DNA of 64,000 nucleotides, taken from positions 17,652 to 81,651 of the forward strand of contig LUCM01011118.1 of the NCBI GenBank assembly GCA_008360955.1, given 5' to 3'. The first letter of the stretch is position 1, and each line of letters begins with the position of its first letter. The notes beneath the pieces were generated by a model. It had not been told where the DNA came from, made no database searches, and worked only from the letters and a program-made list of their open reading frames with translations. The translations under genes were made by a program, and so were the position numbers. The stretch comes from Fasciolopsis buskii. Lineage: Eukaryota; Platyhelminthes; Trematoda; Plagiorchiida; Fasciolidae. This document shows, one piece after another, positions 27,656 through 37,800 of the stretch.

Positions 27656-27748
27656 TGAGGCAGGATTCGAACCAGGAACAGTAGTAACGCTAATTTAGTG
27701 GCAGCCGCAAGATATCACGTTAACCGTTGTGTGCTGCTGCCTTGTGAC
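27656..27748 (-). mobile_element. tRNA-like SINE head, unassigned family
   Basis: On the minus strand there is AGGCAGCAGC...CACAACGGTTAACG (A-box-like, about 27718-27748) and GGTTCGAATCCTGCCT (B box, 27659-27674). AGGCA and TGCCT can pair as an acceptor-like stem. The long distance between boxes suggests a class II (Leu/Ser-type) ancestor or an insertion. The T stem is mispaired, so a functional tRNA is unlikely. Confidence 0.45.
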
Positions 27749-28111
27749 ACCTTGATCGAACAGTGCCAGAGACGGACGTGTTGCAGTTCACTGTGTCATC
27801 CTCACAAAAATAACCATGGCTCATGAATATAGCATTTAAAGACCTCTTGCTGAAGAAATTCGGTTCACTCCTAAATCAACGAGGCTGTCCGTTCGGTGGC
27901 TGCTAATGTACATAAAGCATCTGTCAAATGTGCACTCAGAATGATGAATTGGCTAAGCGAAGTCAGGGCATTTTCTGAGACCACATAACCCGGTGGAAAC
28001 GTATTCATATGAGTTCTTTTGATGACGAAATTAGATTTACACGAACAAAAATGTTCTCGCTTTTGGACAGAAATTACTCGGTTTGGTGGTGTCGTTGAAG
28101 AGTACTTATCA

Positions 28112-28131
28112 ATATATATATATATATATAT
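28112..28131. repeat. (TA)n microsatellite
   Basis: Ten uninterrupted TA units followed by a GTATA-rich tract to about 28150. Confidence 0.95.
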
Positions 28132-28354
28132 GCGTATATGTATATAGATATGGGTGTTCGTGTGTGCGTTTGAGAGCAAATTTTGGTCAAAGTGAGTAGA
28201 CTCACATTCAAGCTTTCTCGTCCTTTTGCTTGTCCATCCGCACCTCATCAAAAAAGAAGTTTGTGCCATCTGTCTAGCTAACTGGCCAAACCCTCTTCGT
28301 GCCAGTGCTAGATGGGAATTAGGGGAACTGTTTCACTGACCGGCCGACTGACTG

Positions 28355-28389
28355 TATGAATGAATGAGTGAGTGAACGAATGAATGAGT
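28355..28389. repeat. (GAAT/GAGT)n imperfect repeat
   Basis: Tetramer array of GAAT and GAGT variants, about eight units. Confidence 0.85.
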
Positions 28390-29436
28390 ACTTAACCAAC
28401 CCGTAAGCGAACAATGCCTTGTTAGACTTGCCTCGGTGGTTGTTTGCGATGCGCTCGCATGTCTCCTCCCTCTTGCTTCCATTAATGTTATCCCACCCTG
28501 CCCAGTGGTCTGGATTCGACTAGCCACTCTTTATACCACCAGCTCTAGCACTACAGGAGTTCGCGTGACTCTATTCGTGGCCAAATGTCTTTTGGGCAGG
28601 GGAGGCAAGACAGAAGTAATACAAAATACCACTGGCTCTCAGACTGCCTCTCGGCAGTGGTGCAATAATCGTGGTGTTGTATTATGGGTTGTGGTTGTGG
28701 ATGGTATAGACAGTTCTCTCGAAAATGAGCTAGATGTAGACACTCATGTGTCTCCCCACCCCCGGCTATTGTTGAAGGTAGATATCAAAAAGCGAACACC
28801 ATCATTCGACTTCAGAAGTTTTCTTACACCAAAGACTGCATATCACACAATGCGAAGTGGTACATCACAAAACATTATTAATATTACTGTTATTAATGTT
28901 GCTGTTCTTGTTGTGGTTGGTGCTGAGACTGATTTTTTTGCAACCGAGGTGGAACTTGGAGTGGAATGAGTATCAAAACGTGGGCGACCAGTAATGAATT
29001 GACATATAATTGAGTAGCAGGAAGCTGATTGAATTAAACGGTTGCAACCACTCAACCAAACACAAAAGCAGAACAGTTCGTAATTCCCGTTGCTACACAA
29101 GAATGAAAATTATGTGCACCTAACTATCGGAACCATATTCAATCGCATCAGCGCATCGGCATATTTGTGAAACTGTCGAAGGAACGTGTGCAAACTTTGC
29201 ATCAATGCTTCTGTGCTTGTGTATTTGTAGATTTCAGCTGAATATAGCGAAATACGTGTTTGATTTGTTTCAATTTGCTTAAGTCACATAGGGACAAGAA
29301 AACACAACATGCGCGCGAGCCTTTGTGTCCCATGTGTGAAGCTGTTTCATAATGTGGTTTAATTGTCCGTCTTTCACCATATCTTAATGATCATACGTGC
29401 GTGTGTCTGTCCTAGTTTGTGCGTGTACCTGTGTCC

Positions 29437-29463
29437 GTGTGTGTGTGTGTGTGTGTGTGTGTG
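29437..29463. repeat. (GT)n microsatellite
   Basis: About thirteen uninterrupted GT units, with GT-rich flanks from about 29395. Confidence 0.95.
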
Positions 29464-30009
29464 CATTCGCACACGCTCGTGCATAAGGTTGGAAAGATAG
29501 ACAAGACTCGAATAATTTATCTCAATTCATGCGAATGGATTGACTCCTTTCACGCATTGAAATTTCAAATTAATAAAAAGTCACATTAGCGAAATTCGAC
29601 AAACATTTATTCCATTGTGCTGAGAAAATACGTCACAAGTAGCGTGTTGTGAAGATAAACGGTGTCGTGTGTAATAGATACAGTGACTTGTCACATCAGT
29701 TAGCGTGAAAAACAATCCAATATTTGAACTATTTACAATCAGTACGGCTATCGGATTCGGAGTGGATGAAACGAGCTGCGCATTAGTACGCTAGTCTGAA
29801 ACGGAAAGTGAATATCTAGGGAAATGAAGCAGCTTCATGCGACCGCCCTCATCTGCACACCTAAGGTATGCGTTTCAAAAATTTCCAGAAGCAGTACTCT
29901 TCAAGACGTTGCTGATTAGCATTGGATTTGTGATGCACCAATTCTAAAGGTCAGTTCGCATTTCGGTCAACCATTCGACTTGTACGTTCAGCTGAATGGG
30001 TAAAGTGAT

Positions 30010-30070
30010 TCTCTTTCTTTCTCTCTTTCTTTCTTTCTTTCTTTCTCTCTCTCTCTATATATATATATAC
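30010..30070. repeat. Compound (CTTT)n-(CT)n-(TA)n tract
   Basis: Tetramer CTTT units pass into CT and then TA dinucleotides. Confidence 0.95.
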
Positions 30071-32522
30071 TATTGCCCATAGAAAACTATTGAGGTTATT
30101 GTTGCTTTGTTTAAAATGCTACTGCTAACAAAAATGTGCCCAGTCTGCGGAGGGAGGAACCTTTAAGTGATTTGTAAGTTATTATCATACATTTCGATTA
30201 AAAGTATTTCCACCCATCAACCTAATAAATTGACGGAGAAGGAATAAATAAACAAAAAGGCAGTTAATCTTAAAAAGCTTTTGAAAAGTTCTACTGACAC
30301 TTGTTTCCAATTTACTAGAATAAGGGTAAAATATGCGACAAAAGCATTTCCCGCACTGTTTACCAAGGGCGGCATAGCGAGGAGGGTGCAACACGCCGGA
30401 GCATGAATGTGACACTGATAGACCATGAACGGCTACAGACCGAGGGCAGCTTGTGTACTAAATGTTCAGTAGCGGACAATTTGACGGATGCATTTTTCAG
30501 GGGTACGGATTACACATAATAGATGACACACAGACAAACACTTGGGAAGTAATTTTTAATCTTCGTTTAGTAAACCAGTTAAGTGGACGGGGAAACAGTA
30601 AACGAGGAAATGAAAACGAAGCTGTAGGTAGTGGGAATGAATGCTGAGCGAATAATTTGAGCTATATTTTCTTTACAGTTGTGCTAGTAATATTCAATAA
30701 AATCACATCCGTTTCACCATATTCTTTGTTCAATGATATCTTTGACAGTAGCTATAATAAGGGGTTGGGATGCCGTTCATTGTAACCATTTTTATTAGTA
30801 TCCATTCTTGACATGTGAAATGAATAAAGCCAAGAAATAAGGACCGAAAAGAGACATCTTTACAGGGCAACAGGTCAATAGACCGTCCACTTTAATAGGA
30901 ATCGAATTGAATAGGTTGAAGTGAAAAAGTGTTCAAATGCAGCCGACTGTACGATTTGAATATGCCCTAACAATAGCGCAAGTTCATGCGTATTAAATGA
31001 AACATTCCACTAAGTTTCTGAATACGATTCTGTCTGACACCAGCTCGGCTCGAATGCAAGTTCTATCAGACTACGGAGGGCATTTTCAAAAGACAATCCG
31101 GTTATCACTGACTGTTCCATCTTGACCTAATTCGGGCTCTTAGATGAGAAAAATCGTATGATAAAGGTCCTTCCAACTGACCAAAGTAGAGAACTGGCGA
31201 ATGCAATCATCTCTGGTCTTGAACTACTTGCGGTGTTTAGGATCATCGGTGATACAGGTCAAAAGATCGTCGTGCCTAGGAACGGACGTGAGGTTCGACG
31301 ATCACTCTCGTCGGAAATTGCAATATGTTGTGGCCGGGGTGGTTACCGAACTTGGCAAATCCGAACTGTACTTCGTTCTGTGCCACTCCGTAGTTCCCTC
31401 GCCTGTCTCCGTCGCAGTGAGCCCCAGTGGCTGTCCAGCATGCCACTTCTATTACACTCGTGTCGGACGAGAAATAAAAACCCCAGAATGGCGAGAACAA
31501 GTAAAAGTATAGATAATAAACAATACTCAGAATTAGAACTGGAGCTAGAGGCTTACAAACACTAACTAAACGTTAGATTTTCCACTGGCTACAGGATGAT
31601 TTCGTTGTGTCAGTGCACAAACCCAATATCAGTAGCTACTCAATTTTTCAGTTCTCAGTGTGAGAGAACGATGAACAAGTACGAAAACTGCTTGCAAATT
31701 TAGTGATGCATCAACGTCATACCTAAGATAGAAAGGAAAAGCACGAACTCTTATGTCGTCATTATTGATCGCCCAGTATAATGGACGAAGGTGATTTGCC
31801 GAATTACATAATGACTGTACGACTGTTAATTGGTTGGCCGGCTGGTGTGAAAGGAACCAGTCTATTAAAATTCATTGATAAATATGAGTGACATATGAAC
31901 AGAACCACTGGGTCATGCACACGTACTTCATGACTGTATCACTGTATGGGACATGCGGGTCGGTCCTTAGATGATGTCAACATGATATTTGGCCGGGTAT
32001 TGGCTGAATGTTAGCTGACATTGTTGTTGATGACGCATTTTTAGCAGATCCCCCATTTCCCTAATTCATGTGGCCCGCAGTACGAAGTGGTGAAGTTTAG
32101 GCGTGAAAATAAAATCGTCTTAAGGGATGCTTTCCGGAAGTATGCTTCAATTTCAAGCATTCGACAATGGACCATATCTGCACAACAAAACAAACTGCCA
32201 AAAGGAACGCTTAGTTCACTTGTTATCGTCGATGCTCAGGAAACAAGGTTTTTGTGCCCTGTTTAAAAGTGGTTAGTTTACTGGCAGTGGTAAGCGGACG
32301 CAGACGGAATCAAAGGCGAATGTAAACAAAGAGATTCGGTCAAACAACGAGCGTGAGTAAGGTGGCTCGCGTAAGATGGCACTCAAGTATAAACAAGGTA
32401 TCGATAGTAATGTACCAGGCAAGACAAGGATGTCGTGTCACAGTATTGTGATAACACAGACTGGTGACTCAAAACTTTTTACAAATATTCTTCCTGAGCA
32501 GGGCACATATGCGCTCACGCAA

Positions 32523-32540
32523 GCACACACACACACACAC
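32523..32540. repeat. (CA)n microsatellite
   Basis: About nine CA units. Confidence 0.9.
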
Positions 32541-34262
32541 CTCGAGGAATAATAACGAGAAGACATTTATGACAAAGAATGAATTTTCGCACAATCATGC
32601 CCGATGGATGCCAAAAATTTGTTTACTGCTGGCAGTCGGCACCGATTTCCAGCATGATTAAAACAGTCAAAGTTAATCCACTTGTACATGATTACATTAT
32701 ACAGTTAAAATGCCTTTGGACAACGAGATTGATTTTATCTTCAGTTTAGAGATTTTCATGCAGTTGTGATTGGGCGTATGCGCCGAGAATCTCGATGAGT
32801 GACGACATGAACTCAAACATGTTCGGATGATAATAAATCAAAAGCGGGAGATTATTTCAGCGAATCAGAAAGGTATAATTCTGTGTTGAATTTTGCGGTT
32901 ATTTTCACTATCATCCAGTGGTTGCAGTGCACATTTTGAAGACGATGTTATCTTGAACCGTGCACAGTTATTTTCGCCTAGTCCTGAGAAAATTTTAAGG
33001 TATTTGTAAACAAGCTAGTGGGCTGAAACAAAAATTGCGGATTGAATCTTCATTTATGATAGGAAAGTTATGAAAATCTTGTGCTACTGTTTGCTTTCAC
33101 CTATTCAGACACAGCCATAGTTTAGCCGTGGTCAACTCCCCATTCTGCGTTCCACTAGAAACGAGTCCAAATTTCCAATCCCAATTCTTGCGGTTTCCCT
33201 GCAGAGGTTTATTGGACCTGGCGTACAATGCGCTACCGTACCTGGCAGTTTGGTGGTCAGCATTAGTACTTTTTGTTAACCGTTGACAGTGTTTTAATCT
33301 TACCTGCGAATGGCTTATGGAGTGCATCAAACGGACTGATTACATTCTTCTGACTTTACTGTGGTTATTTTGCGTTCTGTTGATGTCTGATGCATCTAAG
33401 CGGACTCTCTAGTTTCGTGTTTTTGCTAGTTATCACTACAAGTTTGGTTAAAAGTTTCCCGTTAAACTGTCAATAAAATAAGTGGGCGATAAATTTATTC
33501 GTTCAAAAAGTTCACCGATATATCACCATGAAACGTAGAACCTAAAGAGCACTATCCTTCAGTGTGAAGTTCCGTGGAGATTCTACGTGCCCTCAGTTTC
33601 GTTCGAGTCTGTTTCTTGAACCCAAATGAGGATAAACACTTATCTCATGCTGACTAACTTAGTTGTTGTCACATGAAACCCCGAATAATTGGCTTGCTGC
33701 TGTTCAGTAGAAATGTCCCTTGTTTGTCGGGTGCGCTTGAAGAACGCCGGTTTTACGTAGTCGAACCATCTTCAAGAGCAGGCAAAACGGGAAATCTCGG
33801 AAATAAATTTGGAAAGAGATGTTAGTTAGAACTAATGATTCAATCTCCCCATCTCGTCGCGGGCAATTTCCTAAAAATAACGCAGACAGTTAGTTCATAA
33901 TTGAAGGGAGAAAAAAGGTAAATGAATCGTATTTCCGTTTCTTGTGGAAAAAAGTCATCTGCGTGTTAATGCACTCAGTTTGTGCTGGTTAAAATTAGTG
34001 GCCAGTGCGAAAGCCTCAAACTTCTTCTAAATGATGTAATACAGTTTTCTTGCTAATTTGTCTGTATGAAATAATAACAAATTGCATTTTCAATCAAGGG
34101 CTAGTCCTTCTACTGCATTTCCGTGCACACGAAAATGTAGTAAGATCAATGTCATTTCGTCGGCAGTAAGAAGCCGAAGTAAATATACTGCTACTGATAG
34201 TATCACTATTATTACTACTAATTCTGTGGGCCAAATACACTAGTGGAAAGGTAAACCGGTTG

Positions 34263-34297
34263 GTTTGCCCGCGCCACGGATTTCCGTCAGGGCAAAC
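34263..34297. other. Perfect stem-loop beside an R1 insertion
   Basis: GTTTGCCC (34263-34270) pairs with GGGCAAAC (34290-34297), and inside it ACGG (34276-34279) pairs with CCGT (34284-34287). It ends two bases before the proposed 10-base target duplicate of the 34 kb R1 copy. Function unknown. Confidence 0.6.
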
Positions 34298-34299
34298 TG

Positions 34300-34309
34300 C
34301 ATCTAAACA
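34300..34309. repeat. Proposed target-site duplicate, left
   Basis: CATCTAAACA, identical to 34868-34877 on the far side of the R1 copy. Confidence 0.6.
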
Positions 34310-34867
34310 GAAAGAAACCATGGAAGCACTGTACAGCTGTTTCATCCAGCTTGTTAGGAACCATCACCAGTGCATATCCACCGCGCCCGAACTGGGACGC
34401 AAACCCGAACAAGGACGAACGATTCCGAGTCGAACGCCTTGTCATTACGCTACCGGCCAGGCTCTGAACGGCTTATTCAACTTCACCACATGATGTTGCA
34501 CTTATCCGTCACTGATTTGCACGGCTACTGTCCGCTAGCTCAAGCGATTTACCCCTACTAATAGATGACTTCTCTGCAGGTAGCCTAAGTGCGAGGAAGG
34601 CTTTGGACATCATGTGATGAAGTTCAATAAACCGTTCAGAGCCTGCTCGGTGGCTTAGTGGCTAAGGCATTCGACTCAGAATCGTTCGTCTTTGTTCGGG
34701 TTCGCGTCCCAGTTCGGGCGCGGTGGATATGCACTGCTGATGATTCCTAACAAGCTGGATGAAACAGCTGTACAGTGCTTCCATTGTTTCTTTATGATGA
34801 ATTGAGCGATCATACCACATGGTGAATTATTTCATGAAAACATTCAATCTCCGACTACTAACATGTA
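34310..34867 (+). mobile_element. R1 head-to-head SINE dimer, copy 2 (complete)
   Basis: The left monomer reads on the minus strand and the right on the plus. The left arm (34311-34496) is a near-perfect inverted copy of the right arm (34607-34793), with about 17 differences by hand count. The unpaired centre is 34497-34606, and a tail of about 70 bases (34794-34867) follows the right arm only. The right arm holds an A box TGGCTTAGTGG (34651-34661) and a B box GGTTCGCGTCC (34699-34709). The segment GGCTAAGGCATTCGACTCAG resembles a leucine-type tRNA head. The left arm has its B box but a degraded A box (TAGCGTAATGA type). Identical 10-base flanks (CATCTAAACA) suggest insertion of the whole dimer by target-primed reverse transcription. 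Bases 34344-34861 recur inverted at 48934-49452 with one substitution and one single-base gap. Confidence 0.85.
34651..34709 (+). promoter_or_regulatory. Internal pol III-type promoter (A and B boxes) of R1 right monomer
   Basis: TGGCTTAGTGG at 34651-34661 fits the tRNA A-box pattern and GGTTCGCGTCC at 34699-34709 fits the B box, about 37 bases apart. Activity is inferred from the tRNA-like pattern only. Confidence 0.55.
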
Positions 34868-34877
34868 CATCTAAACA
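34868..34877. repeat. Proposed target-site duplicate, right
   Basis: CATCTAAACA, identical to 34300-34309. Confidence 0.6.
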
Positions 34878-37800
34878 CTCGAAACATACTCATGTGAACT
34901 ACTGTCAATCTTTCGGTGGGTTCGGTTTACTCATGTTCCTTTAATTAGTGTTGTTGCATTAACCTTTTCTCGTGAACTTGATGCTACCTACTTGCATTGC
35001 TATCTGTCAGGCTGGAAATATCACTCTCACTCACTTAAGGAGCTACACCGCTTATACCAAATGACATACAACCCGTCCACATGCGCACTACTGCCAATGG
35101 CGCTAATGCCACTTCAGTTCTATTAACACCATCTCTGCCCCCTAGATAGTGAGCATTGTGCTACCTTCTAGTGGTAGCAGCTCAACGAAAACCCTAGTCT
35201 CCATTAACGTTGCCCAGAGACAGTCTGCTGTGTCTGACACTTTACTTCACTAACTGTTGAAACTGTATTTGGTTGTGTGCAGTTAGCCCTTTGTCAAAGC
35301 GGGCGTACTACCGATTGTTCGCTCTTACTGCCCGTTCCCTACATGCATAACAATGAAAGCGGTCCCATAACTTTGGAATCACTGACTAACAGTTGTCAAC
35401 TACATGTGCAAGTGGTCACAGGTAGATAGTAAGTCATCCCGAACTAATGACTGTCTTAATCCCTATGACCAATCCTTGGGAGCTGATTATATATTCCGTT
35501 GAAAAACAACTTAACATTCACTGATTAACTCGGTACTTTTACTCAGAGTAATCAATGAAGTGGTTTAAAAAAATCTGCAAGGCTTTCACCTGGTTTTACA
35601 AAACACAGATCGCATCACCTCACACTATACTCAGTCAGAATGATCCGAGTTTCTATATCGGGGTGTCAGGAAACGACCAGTATGATGACTTTTTGGCACG
35701 GAGTTTTTCCACTAGTGCCGGTTCTCCTTTTTCCGTGGATTGTCACCATTTGGATGTGAATGTGTTCACAAAACAACACACCGTCACCCTGGTAATAAAT
35801 GATGTAGAAACGAAAATGTGGAATCATGACAAATGTGCATGAATTGAAAAAAATGTTGGGATTTTTCCTCTAGGAAAACTAGTTGTATACGTATATAAAC
35901 TGCCAGCTACCTTCATTGTGACATGCTTAATCTCATTACTGAAATCCCTGCAGTGAGATGATTAAATAAAAGAAACTGTCCATTTGCAGACAGCCAAACC
36001 TGTCATTCACTAAGTGATCAATAGTAGAATCGATGGAAGACCAGTTAGGGGAGAAGCACGTCGTTTAGGCGCAAGGCCTATAACACTAACTTCCGTTGCA
36101 AGGATTGTGGTTCTGGTTAGATTTGCATACGCCTCAACCCTCATTTCTTGTCCAGTAGAGTGCATTAAAGTGACAGGGACTATGACAGCAACTGTAATAC
36201 CACAAAAAGTTGGGCTCATAAGGGACCCGATTCCTAACATGAATACATATCTACATAAGCATAGTCCGATAACGGAAGGAAAAGGTCCGTGTTTCTAACC
36301 GGGCTAACAAAAGACTTGTCGACTTGCCTGAACTGTCGCCACGTTTGCACCAAAGTGAATAGTGTCATTGTCAAAATCGGTTTTCCTGAACTGATAAGTG
36401 GTTTAACCGAATCTTGGAAGGAATTTAGAAGTCTAATTCAAAATGACTTATAGTTGCGTAGCCGGGCCAGGCTGAAAGCTCGTGAGCTGTCGTGAGTCCT
36501 GTGTCAGTTGACACTAACCACACAAATCCCGCCTGCATACTGGCAGGCAAGTTTTTGTACCGGAACGTGTTTACTTTGCCCAGTCAACCCCAGTCGGAGA
36601 CCGGGGGTTCACACATTCGAACGGAAATGGTAGTTAACTCCGCGAGCAAAAACTGAGAATGATATCTACCTGGTTGGGAAAATCATGAAACGCCAATGAC
36701 ACATCCACGGTAGCCCTTCTTTATATCAGTTAGTTCAAAGCACAAGAGTTATGCTCCAGCATTCGTTATACAGGTGGGAAGAGACTTAGCAAGACGAGCC
36801 CGAAGAAGCTACACTTTTGGGAGATGTGCTTGTCCACAACCTGCAGATTTGGTGTACATTGACTAAATGATTGAATTTACTGTCAAAGGCAATTTAGCCA
36901 CCTACATGATTATCTTCGTTAAAGCAAAACCCAAATCGTTAAACGTTACCGTGATGTAAAACCACATCATAAATGTCTGACACATCTAATGACAATTCAC
37001 TCTGGTTCCCAGAATTGTTGAAATCAATGTAATAAAACAAGGAATTTGGATGTTGTAGCCCATTGGCTGAAAATTCATTAGTGCTTGTTAAAAAAAACGA
37101 GGACGTTTTCGGAAGTATACGGATTAAGAAAGGACAACTGAATCCTGTAAAGCGGCTAGCATGCTGAACATCGTTTGTATTCATCATTATTTACTGGATT
37201 ACGTAATAGGTGCGTGGGGGGTGATAACGTTCAACGCAGTGCGGGTCGTGAGAAATGTGCGCGTCTGTCCCCTACTGTCTGCTGGGAGACGGCGAAGGGA
37301 AGATGCAGTTGCTGCGGTCCTGATAAAGTGAATAATACGGATCGTTCACAATTATGCCAGAGATTTTTTCGCATAGGTTGACTGTGAGAAGTCTGTAGAT
37401 AATGGAGATGAGCTGGATGTATGTGCCAATTATTTGTGTGACATTTCATTTCCTTGAAGTCTGTGCTGAACAACTGAACAAACATAAAGCCTAAAAGAAA
37501 TACAAACAGTTAGACGATGCAACGTCAAGCAAACCGTCGACTGTGACTTACTGAGTGGAAAACGAGGCTATCATAAACGAGGTGGATTAAGCCAAGTTTG
37601 GCACATTTTTGCATGCACAAACAATGCGCTCAAACAAACAAACATTTATACCTTATGATATTTTCAACACGATTTCACCGCTTATCCAGTCACTGGAAAT
37701 TCACTAATGCTTAACTAACTCCAGATTTCCAGCGATGAGTTGAACAGTTACCGGCTTTGCATAACAAAATAGTTTAGGGAGTTTCAAAACCGAAATTGCT

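Larger units (their letters stand above)
27749..34310. other. Unrecognised stretch rich in microsatellites
   Basis: Contains (TA)n, (GAAT)n, (GT)n, a compound CTTT/CT/TA tract and (CA)n. A plus-strand open frame of 177 codons (28436-28969) and one of 135 codons (31158-31565, with an overlapping 103-codon frame) are among the longest here. Neither shows a family motif. The bases just before 34300 form a stem-loop (34263-34297). Confidence 0.4.

Noticed and set aside
28436..28969. 177-codon plus-strand open frame
   Set aside because: Part of its valine-rich composition comes from GTT/ATT-rich simple sequence near 28870-28920, and no motif is present.
31158..31565. Overlapping 135- and 103-codon frames
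   Set aside because: Both look partly protein-like, but I cannot choose between them or name a family.
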